From G963701675 sp963701675 (GTDB lineage: Bacteria > Planctomycetota > Planctomycetia > Gemmatales > Gemmataceae), in the NCBI GenBank assembly GCA_963701675.1, contig OY969623.1, forward strand, positions 8,060,001-8,124,000: DNA of 64,000 bases, in the 5' to 3' direction. A model generated the notes under the pieces. That model was not told the origin of the DNA and made no database searches. It was given only the letters and a program-made list of their open reading frames with translations. Positions 38,443 to 47,387 of this stretch are shown here, one piece after another. Both the position numbers and the translations under genes were made by a program. How positions within the stretch are numbered: position 1 is the stretch's first letter; the number at the start of each line of letters is the position of its first letter.

Positions 38443-39651
38443 GTGAAATGCTCATTGGTTTCGGGTAATGGCATTTCCTTGCTTTTTGGGCTATGTGTTG
38501 GCCTATCAGGCTGCGGAAAGACCGCCGTGGAGTCGGCGGAAACAGGGCCGATCCCGGTCACAGCAAGCTACCCTGTCGAGCGAGAAGTAACCGACTACGC
38601 GGACTTCACCGCCCGGACGGCCGCGGTTGATTCCGTCGAGGTACGGGCGCGCGTCTGGGGTTATCTGGACAAGGTCAACTTCCAGGAAGGGCAGCTGGTA
38701 AAAAAGGGAGATGTTCTTTTCGAGATCGACGCTCGCACCTACGAAGCAGAATGGAAACAGGCCGAAGGCAACTTGGTCTCGATAGAAGCCCGAGTCAAGC
38801 GGCTCGACGCGGACCTGGCGCGGGCGCAGCGGTTGGTGGGCACGGGGGCGATCGGCCGGGAGGAGTACGACAAGATCGCTGGCGATCGAGGGGAAGCGGC
38901 CGCCTCGCTCCAAGCGCTGAAGGCGGCGGCGGAACGGGCCAAACTGGACCTTGAATACACGAAGATCCTCGCCCCGGTCAGCGGCCGCGTCAGCCGGTAC
39001 CTAGTTACCCAGGGAAACCTGATCCAGTCTGGACAAGCGGGCGGTGGCACCGCGCTCACCACCATCGTGTCAGTGGACCCGATATATGCGTACTTCGACG
39101 TGGACGAGCGCACTGTCCTGCGCGTCCGCCAGTTGATCCGCGAGGGGAAAGCGGTCTCGGCTCGCGAGACCGAATGGCCCGTGGCCCTGGCCTTGATCAG
39201 CGAAGAAGGATTTCCGCACACGGGCACCATCAATTTCGTGGACAACCAGGTCAATCCGAAAACCGGCACCCTGCGTGTCCGCGGCGTGTTCCCGAACAAG
39301 GACGAAGCCCTCTCTCCCGGGTTTTTCGGCCGGGTCCGAGTGCCCATCGGCCGACCCCACAAGGCGCTGCTAGTCACTGACCGCGCCCTCGACAACGACC
39401 AAGGCCAGAAGGTCCTCTACGTTGTCAACGACAAGAACGAGGTCGTCGTGCGCCCCATTAGAACTGGAGCATTGCATGATGGCCTGCGGGCGATCAACGA
39501 CGGCTTGAATCCGGGGGAACGAGTGATCGTCAACGGACTGCAACAGGTGCGGCCGGGCATGGTCGTAGAGCCGAAGCTCGTAGAAATGCCGAATCCGAAA
39601 ATTGCTCGGGACCAAAATGGGACTGCGCGCGCGGCGCAGGCCGCGCCTTGA
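38443..39651 (+). CDS. RND efflux periplasmic adaptor (lipoprotein)
   Basis: About 402 residues from GTG 38443 (GTG 38440 also possible), with AAAGGAGAG upstream. A lipobox (GLSGC, cleavage before the Cys) marks it as lipid-anchored. Membrane-fusion-protein order is clear: biotinyl-lipoyl-like halves around EVRARVWGYLDKVNFQEGQL and KILAPVSGRVSRYLVTQGNL, an alpha-helical hairpin between (about 110-190), then beta-barrel and membrane-proximal domains. It links the inner-membrane pump encoded next to an outer-membrane channel; no TolC-type gene is in the window. Followed after 51 bp by the pump gene. Confidence 0.9.
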   Translation: MKCSLVSGNGISLLFGLCVGLSGCGKTAVESAETGPIPVTASYPVEREVTDYADFTARTAAVDSVEVRARVWGYLDKVNFQEGQLVKKGDVLFEIDARTYEAEWKQAEGNLVSIEARVKRLDADLARAQRLVGTGAIGREEYDKIAGDRGEAAASLQALKAAAERAKLDLEYTKILAPVSGRVSRYLVTQGNLIQSGQAGGGTALTTIVSVDPIYAYFDVDERTVLRVRQLIREGKAVSARETEWPVALALISEEGFPHTGTINFVDNQVNPKTGTLRVRGVFPNKDEALSPGFFGRVRVPIGRPHKALLVTDRALDNDQGQKVLYVVNDKNEVVVRPIRTGALHDGLRAINDGLNPGERVIVNGLQQVRPGMVVEPKLVEMPNPKIARDQNGTARAAQAAP

Positions 39652-39702
39652 TGTTAGACCACCAACCTCGGACTCGTCGTCCAAAAAAAAAAGAGGACTA
39701 AG

Positions 39703-42700
39703 ATGCTGGCGCGTTTCTTCATCGACCGTCCTGTGCTGGCTTGGGTCATCTCCGTGGTCATCATCCTGCTTGGAGGCATTGCCGCGGTCCTGCTGCCGAT
39801 CGCCGAGTACCCGGAGATCACGCCGCCGACCGTGCAGGTGACGGCTCGGTATCCCGGCGCCAATGCTCAGGTGGTGGCTGACACCGTGGCAGCGCCGATC
39901 GAGCAGCAAGTCGTCGGTGTCGAAAACATGTTGTACATGTCGTCGCAGAGCAACAATGACGGCAGCTACACCCTGGACGTGACGTTTAAGCTGGGCACCG
40001 ATGTGAACATGGCCCAGGTGCTGGTGCAGAACCGTGTTGCCATCGCCGAGCCGATCCTCCCGGACGTGGTTCGGACCATCGGCGTGACCATCAAGAAACG
40101 GTCCCCGGACTTGCTCCTGGTTTTTGCCCTGGGTTCCGAAGATGACCCAGCGACCGGGCGACCCTACTACGACCAGCTCTACATGAGCAATTATGCCACG
40201 ATTCATCTCAAGGATGCTCTAGCCAGAGTGGAGGGCGTTGGCGAAGCATTGGTGTTTGGCGCGCAGGACTACAGCATGCGCGTGTGGCTGGACCCGGACA
40301 AGCTGCAGTCGCGGAACCTGGCGGCCGGCGACGTGATCCGAGTATTGCGTGAGCAGAACGTTCAAGTGGCCGCTGGGCAGATCGGTCAGCCCCCCGTTCC
40401 CAGCGGGCAGGACTTTCAGTACACGATGAGCACGCTCGGCCGGCTGGTAGAAGCCGAACAGTTCGCTGACATCATCCTAAAGACCGGCGCCGACGGCGAG
40501 GTCACCTACCTCAAGGATGTCGCCCGGATCGAGCTGGGCGCTCGGAATCAGGACGTGCTTTTGCGGCGGAACGGCAAGCCGTCTGTGGGCATCGGCATTT
40601 TTCAACTGCCAGGCTCGAACGCCCTCGACGTCGCCGACGGCGTTAAAGCCAAGATGCGCGAGATGTGGAGCCCTGACCGGGTTCCCAAGGGACTCAACTA
40701 CGAGATCAACTACGACACGACGCCGTTCATCCGCGAGTCCGTGAATGAAGTGTTCGTTACGCTGCGCGACGCGGTGATCCTGGTGGCCATCGTCGTGCTG
40801 CTCTTCCTGCAAGACTGGAAAGCCCTGCTCCTGCCCGTGATCGACGTGGCGGTTTCGCTCGTCGGCACCTTCGCCGTCATGAACCTGATGGGCTTCAGCC
40901 TCAACAACCTGACCTTGTTCGGGCTGGTGCTGGCTATTGGCATCGTGGTGGACGACGCCATCGTCGTGCTCGAGAACATCGAACGCTGGTTGGACAAGGG
41001 CCTGCCGGTGCGCGAGGCCACCATCCAGGCGATGAACGAGATCACCGGGCCGATCCTGGCGATCACGCTGGTGCTCAGTTCGGTGCTGTTGCCCAGCGCC
41101 TTTCTGGGCGGAATCACTGGCCAGTTCTTCCGCCAGTTCGCCCTAACCATCTCGGTGGCGATGATCATCTCGGCCATCAACGCCATGACCATGACGCCGG
41201 CGCGGGCGGCGTGGATCTTCGCCAGCCGCAAGCCGGGCGAGCACGGCCACCAGGGTAAGGAGGCGCTGCCCTGGTGGGCCTTCGCCCTATTCGGAGGACT
41301 GGCATCTGTGTGGCTGCTGGCGCCAACACTGGGTGCCTGGTTGGGTCTTCCAACGGGGGAAGGGCACGGTGAGCCGGTAGCGGGCGGCCTCAAAACCACT
41401 CTGTTGACTTGGGGGATCTACGCTTTGCTGTTCCTGCCTGGTGCTCTCGCCGGCGGGACGCTCGGCTGGTTCTTGATCCGGCCGGTGAACTGGGTCTTGG
41501 GGCGTCTCTTCCAGGGCTTCAATTGGGTGTTCGAGCGGGCGACCCAAGCCTACGGCAAGACCGTGGGGTGGAGCCTGCGCCTCAGCGCCATTGTGCTCCT
41601 GGTCTACGTCGGGCTGATCGGACTGACCGGCTTCGGCTTCGCGCGCGTACCCAGCGGGTTCGTCCCCAGCCAGGACAAAGGCTATTTGCTGGTCAACATC
41701 CAGCTGCCCGACTCGGCCGCGCTGGAGCGTACGGTCGAGGTGACCGAGGCGGTGGAAAAGATTGCCCGCGAAATTCCCGGCATCGAAAGCACGGTGGCTA
41801 TTCCGGGGCAGTCGTTTGTCTTGAATGCTGTCAGCTCAAACTACGGCTCCATGTTCATCATTCTCAAGCCTTTCCACGAACGGCACGCCGCGGCACTAAG
41901 TGGGGACGCCATCGCCGCCCAGCTCCGCGGGCGCTTGCAACGTGAGGTCCCGGAAGCTCGCGTGCTCGTCTTCGGGCCGCCGGCGGTGCGGGGTCTTGGC
42001 AACGCAGGAGGATTCAAGCTGATGGTTGAGGCGACCGGCGACGTTAACTTCGACGCGCTGCAGGCACAGGCGGACAACCTCGTCGTCAAAGGGAACCAAC
42101 AGCCCGGCCTTGTCGGCCTGTTCAACGGCTTCCGCGCCCGCACCCCTCAACTATACGTGGACATCGACCGGGCCAAGGTCAAGACGATGGGCGTGGAACT
42201 CACCGCCGTCTTCGAAGCGCTGCAGGCCTACTTGGGCAGCTACTATGTCAACGACTTCAACCGCTTCGGTCGAACTTGGCAGGTCAACGTCCAGGCCGAT
42301 GCCGCCTTCCGTGTGGACGCGGACATTGTCCGCCAGCTTAAGGTCCGCAACGCGGACGGCGATGTGGTGCCGCTGGGTTCGGTGGCCGATGTGCGCGAGT
42401 CCAGCGGGCCGGTCCAAATCACCCGGTACAACATGTTCCCGGCGGCCGCGATTAACGGCGCCTCCTTGCCTGGGGTCAGCACCGGCGACGTCCTGTCGAC
42501 GATGGAGAGGCTGGCTTGGGGTCTCCCGCGCAATATGACCACCGAGTGGACCGAGCTGAGCTACTTGCAGAAACAGGAAAGCAAGGTCGAGCGATTACGA
42601 GACTTGCAGCAGAACCCCTTCAGCGCGTTTGCGCTGGGTGTTGTGCTGGTCTTCTTTGTATTAGCGGGCCTATACGAGAGCTGGTCACTGCCGTTGGCCG

Positions 42701-43224
42701 TGATCCTGGTCGTACCCATGTGCCTTCTGAGCGCTTTGGCCGGCATTGCCCTTGTGAGGATGGACGTGAACATCTTCGTACAGGTCGGTTTCGTGGTGCT
42801 CGTCGGCCTGGCCGCCAAGAATGCCATCTTGATTGTTGAGTTTGCCCGCGACCGGCAGCAGGAGGGTGCGTCTGTGTTCGATGCCGCGGTGGAAGCATCC
42901 CGTGTGCGCCTCCGGCCTATCATCATGACGTCGTTCGCGTTCATCCTCGGCGTGTTTCCGCTGGTGATCGCGGCAGGGGCCGGCGCCGAGATGCGACGCC
43001 CCCTCGGCACGGCGGTCTTCGCCGGCATGATCGGCGTAACCCTGTTCGGGATCTTTCTGACGCCGGTGTTCTTCTACGTCGTCCGCAGGTTTAGCAGACA
43101 AAGCCGAAACGCGAAAGAACCCGTCCAAGAGATTCCGTCAGTCTCTTACGGCGGCAAGCCAAATGACGAGAACGGCGGACGTCCAGAACGTACAACTCGG
43201 CTAGTGACGCCGATCGATAGTTGA
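39703..43224 (+). CDS. RND multidrug efflux transporter (HAE1-like)
   Basis: 1,173 residues, long for the family (about 1,040). It has the expected start (FFIDRPVLAWVISVVIILLG), two large periplasmic loops, and the transmembrane proton-relay region with VLAIGIVVDDAIVVLENIER containing two adjacent Asp. The extra length comes from an insertion at about residues 508-600 (ASRKPGEHGHQGKEALPWWA to LPGALAGGTLGWFLIRPVNW), which adds extra hydrophobic helices between the two repeat halves. It pumps hydrophobic compounds out using the proton gradient with the adaptor upstream. A/G-rich AAAAAAAAGAGGAC supplies the ribosome-binding site. Confidence 0.92.
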   Translation: MLARFFIDRPVLAWVISVVIILLGGIAAVLLPIAEYPEITPPTVQVTARYPGANAQVVADTVAAPIEQQVVGVENMLYMSSQSNNDGSYTLDVTFKLGTDVNMAQVLVQNRVAIAEPILPDVVRTIGVTIKKRSPDLLLVFALGSEDDPATGRPYYDQLYMSNYATIHLKDALARVEGVGEALVFGAQDYSMRVWLDPDKLQSRNLAAGDVIRVLREQNVQVAAGQIGQPPVPSGQDFQYTMSTLGRLVEAEQFADIILKTGADGEVTYLKDVARIELGARNQDVLLRRNGKPSVGIGIFQLPGSNALDVADGVKAKMREMWSPDRVPKGLNYEINYDTTPFIRESVNEVFVTLRDAVILVAIVVLLFLQDWKALLLPVIDVAVSLVGTFAVMNLMGFSLNNLTLFGLVLAIGIVVDDAIVVLENIERWLDKGLPVREATIQAMNEITGPILAITLVLSSVLLPSAFLGGITGQFFRQFALTISVAMIISAINAMTMTPARAAWIFASRKPGEHGHQGKEALPWWAFALFGGLASVWLLAPTLGAWLGLPTGEGHGEPVAGGLKTTLLTWGIYALLFLPGALAGGTLGWFLIRPVNWVLGRLFQGFNWVFERATQAYGKTVGWSLRLSAIVLLVYVGLIGLTGFGFARVPSGFVPSQDKGYLLVNIQLPDSAALERTVEVTEAVEKIAREIPGIESTVAIPGQSFVLNAVSSNYGSMFIILKPFHERHAAALSGDAIAAQLRGRLQREVPEARVLVFGPPAVRGLGNAGGFKLMVEATGDVNFDALQAQADNLVVKGNQQPGLVGLFNGFRARTPQLYVDIDRAKVKTMGVELTAVFEALQAYLGSYYVNDFNRFGRTWQVNVQADAAFRVDADIVRQLKVRNADGDVVPLGSVADVRESSGPVQITRYNMFPAAAINGASLPGVSTGDVLSTMERLAWGLPRNMTTEWTELSYLQKQESKVERLRDLQQNPFSAFALGVVLVFFVLAGLYESWSLPLAVILVVPMCLLSALAGIALVRMDVNIFVQVGFVVLVGLAAKNAILIVEFARDRQQEGASVFDAAVEASRVRLRPIIMTSFAFILGVFPLVIAAGAGAEMRRPLGTAVFAGMIGVTLFGIFLTPVFFYVVRRFSRQSRNAKEPVQEIPSVSYGGKPNDENGGRPERTTRLVTPIDS

Positions 43225-43304
43225 AAGGGCGCGGTTGCTCGCTTCGTTGCGCACATACAACAGGTTCTGCCGGGTAGACTCGGCGGACACACACGAGGAT
43301 CGAC

Positions 43305-43895
43305 ATGAGTAACGTGATGAGTAAAGGCCTGGACCTCATGTTCAGCAATGCGCGGACTCACAATGCTTGGCTGGACAAGCCGGTGGAGGACGCACTGCTG
43401 AGGCAGGTCTACGATCTGGCGAAGATGGGGCCGACCTCGGCGAACATGTGCCCGATGCGCATCGTCTTCGTGAAGTCGCGGGAAGCGAAGGAACGGCTGA
43501 AGCCCACGCTCGACGCGGGGAACGTGGACAAGACGATGGCGGCGCCCGTCACTGCTATCCTCGGCATGGACATCCACTTTTTTGAGCAATTGCCCAAGCT
43601 GTTCCCACACGCGGACGCGAAGGCGTGGTTCAAGGACCTTCCGGACAACGTGCTGGAGTACAACGCGCTGAGGAACTCATCGCTGCAGGGCGCGTACTTT
43701 ATGCTGGCCGCCCGGGCGCTGGGCCTCGACTGTGGCCCGATGTCGGGGTTCAACAACGCCAGGGTGGACGCGGCGTTCTTCGCGGGGACGACGGTCAAAT
43801 CGAATTTCCTTTGCAACCTCGGGTACGGCGACGCGAGCAAGCTCCATCCTCGCTCGCCGCGCCTCGACTTTGATGAGGCGTGCAAATTGGTTTGA
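43305..43895 (+). CDS. Nitroreductase-family flavoprotein (RutE-like)
   Basis: 196 residues with CACGAGGATCGAC before the ATG. It has the RutE/malonic-semialdehyde-reductase pattern: FSNARTHNAWLDKPV, MGPTSANMCPMRIVFV, SSLQGAYFMLAARALGLDCG with PMSGFNNARVDAAFF. FMN-binding Arg and Ser positions (around ARTH and PTSAN) are kept. RutE reduces malonic semialdehyde in pyrimidine breakdown, but no rut genes are nearby, so the role here may be broader, such as quinone or aldehyde reduction. First gene of a same-strand redox-related cluster. Confidence 0.85.
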   Translation: MSNVMSKGLDLMFSNARTHNAWLDKPVEDALLRQVYDLAKMGPTSANMCPMRIVFVKSREAKERLKPTLDAGNVDKTMAAPVTAILGMDIHFFEQLPKLFPHADAKAWFKDLPDNVLEYNALRNSSLQGAYFMLAARALGLDCGPMSGFNNARVDAAFFAGTTVKSNFLCNLGYGDASKLHPRSPRLDFDEACKLV

Positions 43896-44022
43896 GAAAT
43901 CCTGCCAAAGGGTGCCCAGCACGCCCACTTTGGGAATGGAGATCTCTTCGCCGCCATGGTCGGCGTAATCCTCCCGCCGCAAGGCGGCGCTGGAATACAA
44001 TCCGTTTTATTGAGGGCAAGTG

Positions 44023-45666
44023 ATGTCTCCGAGTCAAGAAGTGGCGTTTCCCCGGCTTTCGACCCCGGAACTCGCCGTCCTCAAGCCGCTGGCAACGCCC
44101 CGTGATTACGACGATGGCGAAACCGTCTTTCGCGCCGGTCAGGCCGAAATCGACATGTTCGTCGTAGAGTCCGGGCAGATCGACATTCTCAATCCGACCG
44201 ATGGCAATCGGTTGATTGTTTCCCACCACCCTGGCCAGTTCACAGGTGATATCGACCTCCTCACCGGTCGCCCAGTTATCGTGACCGCGATAGCTCGGGG
44301 CAAGTGTCGTGTTTGGCGCGTCCCCGGACGTCATCTCAGGGCCTTACTCAATCGTGTTCCTAGCTTGGGCGAAAAGCTGATCGTCGCATTCACGCGTCGC
44401 CGGGAGCTTTTGTCTAAGTCCGGCGTACTTGGATTGCGCGTCGTTGGTCCAGGCCGTTGCCCGGGCACCAACACCGTTCGCGAGTTTCTGTACAAGAACT
44501 TTGTCCCCTTCACATGGTTCGATCCGGAAACCGAGGACGGCAGGAAGGTCTTCAGGGCGCTAGGCTCTCCCAAGAAACTGCCGGCAATTGAGTGTGGAGG
44601 CGGCCGGATCCTTGTGAATCCGACCCTACAGGAGCTTGCCTGCGGCGCCGGCATTTGGAGACATTGCCCCGGGCAGGATGTCGATTTCGTGGTCGTTGGT
44701 GCTGGACCGGCCGGTATGTCTGCGGCCGTCTATGCGTCGTCCGAAGGTGTGTCGACCTTGTTGCTGGACCGGCTCGGCCCAGGTGGCCAGGCGGCCGGGT
44801 CGTCGCGAATCGAGAATTTCATCGGTTTTCCAGCCGGGTTGAGCGGTACCGACCTCGCCACGCGCGGAGTCTTACAGTTTCTGAAGTTCGGTGGACACAT
44901 TTTCGCCCCTGTCGACGTCCAGAAGTTGGTTCCGGCGAGGGCGGCAAATGATTTCCATGTCCTTCATTTGGACTGCGGCGCGCAGATACGCTGTCGTGTC
45001 ATCCTCCTGGCGCTCGGAGTTCATTGGCGGCGCCTGGAGGCCACTGGAGCGGATCTGTTTACCGGTGCGGGCATCCACTACGCCTGTACGACGGTTGAAG
45101 CGGACCTATACGACAACACGGACGTTGCGGTCGTTGGTGCGGGTAATTCGGCCGGACAAGCAGCGATGTTTCTGGCCGAATGCTGTCCGACGCGTAAGGT
45201 GCATCTGCTCATTCGTCGCACGCTAGGCCCCCGTATGTCGGAATACTTGGCGAATCGGATTCGGGCGACCGCCAATGTGGTCGTACACGAACATACCGAG
45301 ATCGACGCCGTCACGGGAGACGGCCGTATTAGCGAGATTACAATTAAGAATCACGTCGACGCGACGCAACGGCGACTGCCATGTTCCGCCGTGTTCGTAT
45401 TCATCGGGGCCGAACCTTCTGCGGAATGGCTGCCATCCAGCATCGGTCGCGACGCCAACGGCTATTTGCTGACCGGCAGCGATGTCATTCGTTCGGGATC
45501 GTGGCCGCGTGCCGACCGCGACCCATGTCCCCTAGAGACGACGGTACCCGGCGTGTTGGCGGCCGGAGATATCCGCTCCGGTTCCACGAAACGAGTAGGC
45601 TTCGCGGTGGGCGATGGCTCCCTGGCCGTTACCTGCGCCCATCGATTGCTTTCGATCCAACCTTGA
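44023..45666 (+). CDS. Cyclic-nucleotide-binding/thioredoxin-reductase-like flavoprotein without CxxC
   Basis: 547 residues in three parts. Residues about 15-130 form a cyclic-nucleotide-binding fold (VFRAGQAEIDMFVVESGQID). About 140-215 is a thioredoxin/glutaredoxin-like segment (CPGTNTVREFLYKNFVPFTW). About 225-547 is a thioredoxin-reductase-type FAD/NAD fold with GAGPAGMSAAVYAS and VVGAGNSAGQAAMFLAE. Where true thioredoxin reductases have CxxC, this reads YACTTVEADL, so the second redox Cys is missing. This matches the 'fused cNMP-binding/TrxR' family, whose electron acceptor is unknown. It lies two genes upstream of the selenoprotein candidates and might supply electrons, but this is inference. 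Confidence 0.8.
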   Translation: MSPSQEVAFPRLSTPELAVLKPLATPRDYDDGETVFRAGQAEIDMFVVESGQIDILNPTDGNRLIVSHHPGQFTGDIDLLTGRPVIVTAIARGKCRVWRVPGRHLRALLNRVPSLGEKLIVAFTRRRELLSKSGVLGLRVVGPGRCPGTNTVREFLYKNFVPFTWFDPETEDGRKVFRALGSPKKLPAIECGGGRILVNPTLQELACGAGIWRHCPGQDVDFVVVGAGPAGMSAAVYASSEGVSTLLLDRLGPGGQAAGSSRIENFIGFPAGLSGTDLATRGVLQFLKFGGHIFAPVDVQKLVPARAANDFHVLHLDCGAQIRCRVILLALGVHWRRLEATGADLFTGAGIHYACTTVEADLYDNTDVAVVGAGNSAGQAAMFLAECCPTRKVHLLIRRTLGPRMSEYLANRIRATANVVVHEHTEIDAVTGDGRISEITIKNHVDATQRRLPCSAVFVFIGAEPSAEWLPSSIGRDANGYLLTGSDVIRSGSWPRADRDPCPLETTVPGVLAAGDIRSGSTKRVGFAVGDGSLAVTCAHRLLSIQP

Positions 45667-45683
45667 ACCTGTTAGGGGACCCA

Positions 45684-47387
45684 ATGGGCGGACTCGGTCA
45701 GACTACGATTGGCGCTAACCAATCGGAAGTCGTACTCGTGGGACGAGGCATCGCGCCAGGTTTGGGCATGGGGCAGGCCTGGGTAGTCGGTGATGTCCTC
45801 AAGTTCAGCGGCTCCCCGAAAGCGATCGCAGAAAATGACGTTGAACACGAACTGGCTCGGTTGAACCATTCTTTCGAAGAGACACTTGCGGAACTCGAAC
45901 GATCTGCTTCGCGCATCGAGTTCGAATTCGATGCAGCGCTAGCTGGCATTTTTCGCGCACATGGCATTATGTTGCGGGACCTGTTTGCGTCGGGTGAGTT
46001 CGAACGAGAACTCAGAACGTCATTGCTGACCGCCGAAACAGCGGTTCGCCGCGTGTTCCATCGGTGGTATGCAAAATTCGAGGCTCTGGAGAATCAAACA
46101 TTTCGCGAGCGGGCCGATGACGTGCTTGACTTAGGGCGAAATATCATTCGGCGTCTCAGCGGCGTCGACGATACAGGCCTGCAATCAATTCCCGAGCATA
46201 GTGTATTAGTCGTCGAGCGGCTATTGCCGTCGGATGTTGTGCGGCTATCGAAGGCCAAGGTGACAGCCATTGTCGTCGAATCATTGGGGCAAGGATCACA
46301 CGCGGCACTACTGGCACGTGAGAAGGGCATTCCCACGATCACGGAAATCCCAGGAATTCTCTCGCGCGTTACGAACTCCACGGAGCTCCTGGTCGATGGA
46401 TATCGCGGCCGACTAATCATTGCGCCGCAGCCCACCACACGCGCGGAATTCCAAGAGCGGGTGGAACAGTGGCAGGCCACACTCATGCGTTGTAAAGGCG
46501 CCTGCAAAGAGCCCGCGCGGTCGCTTGATGGCCATTGGATTCGAGTCGAAGCGAATATCGGCATCGAGGATGATGTCGAACTTGCACTCGACAACGGCGC
46601 CGACGGTGTCGGACTATTGCGGATTGAACAACTGTATTTCGCGCGGAATACTCCACCGAGCGAAGCCGCACTGTTCACGGAACTAAAGCAGTTAGTTACA
46701 CCATTGGGCGATAGGCCGGTAACCATTCGTCTTTTGGACATCGGCGGTGATAAGCCTTTGCCCTATCTGCGCCTTCCCGCCCCGTCCAATCCGGTTTTGG
46801 GACGCCGAGGCGTGCGTGTCCTACTGGAGTACCCACAACTTGTCCGTACTCAAATGGGCGCGATTCTGCGACTCTCGCAGGAACACTCCGTCCGCATACT
46901 CATTCCGATGGTCACCCTCGAAGAAGACGTTCGGAAAATGCGGGAGGCTTTCGACGAGATGTGCGTCGAGAGAAAGATCGTACGTCCTCCCGACTTCGGC
47001 GCCATGGTCGAAACACCGGCGGCGGCACTGGCGATCGCCGCGCTCTTGAAGCACGTCGATTTTTTGTGCATAGGCACGAATGACCTCACGCAGTACACGC
47101 TGGCGGCTGCCCGCGATGACGCCGCGGTTAACGATTACTACCTGGATAATCACGAGTCGATTCTGCGATTATTGAGTATTATCCTGGCTGACGCGAAACA
47201 AAGATCGGTGACACTCTGTGGAGAGTTGGCCGGCCGAGAATCATGGGTGCCACGTCTGTTGCAAATGGGTTTTCGCACATTGAGTGTGGCGCCAACGGCT
47301 ATTCCGACGACGAAGGCGACGATTCGCGAGGTGGACATTGGTGCGTCAGCGCCGGAATACGGGCAGCAAAAACGAGGACTTCGTTGA
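45684..47387 (+). CDS. ptsI: PEP-protein phosphotransferase (PTS enzyme I homologue)
   Basis: 567 residues from ATG 45684, with AGGGGACCC ahead. Family length is about 575. The phospho-histidine is seen in GQGSHAALLAREKGIPTI, the PEP-binding core in IGTNDLTQYTLAAARDDAAV, and the catalytic-Cys region in SVTLCGELAGRESWVP. Enzyme I takes phosphate from PEP and passes it to HPr; no HPr or EII gene is in the window, which in many non-fermenting bacteria points to a regulatory nitrogen-PTS-like role. Its last codons overlap the next start (TTGA), so expression is coupled to the antiporter-rhodanese gene. Confidence 0.9.
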   Translation: MGGLGQTTIGANQSEVVLVGRGIAPGLGMGQAWVVGDVLKFSGSPKAIAENDVEHELARLNHSFEETLAELERSASRIEFEFDAALAGIFRAHGIMLRDLFASGEFERELRTSLLTAETAVRRVFHRWYAKFEALENQTFRERADDVLDLGRNIIRRLSGVDDTGLQSIPEHSVLVVERLLPSDVVRLSKAKVTAIVVESLGQGSHAALLAREKGIPTITEIPGILSRVTNSTELLVDGYRGRLIIAPQPTTRAEFQERVEQWQATLMRCKGACKEPARSLDGHWIRVEANIGIEDDVELALDNGADGVGLLRIEQLYFARNTPPSEAALFTELKQLVTPLGDRPVTIRLLDIGGDKPLPYLRLPAPSNPVLGRRGVRVLLEYPQLVRTQMGAILRLSQEHSVRILIPMVTLEEDVRKMREAFDEMCVERKIVRPPDFGAMVETPAAALAIAALLKHVDFLCIGTNDLTQYTLAAARDDAAVNDYYLDNHESILRLLSIILADAKQRSVTLCGELAGRESWVPRLLQMGFRTLSVAPTAIPTTKATIREVDIGASAPEYGQQKRGLR

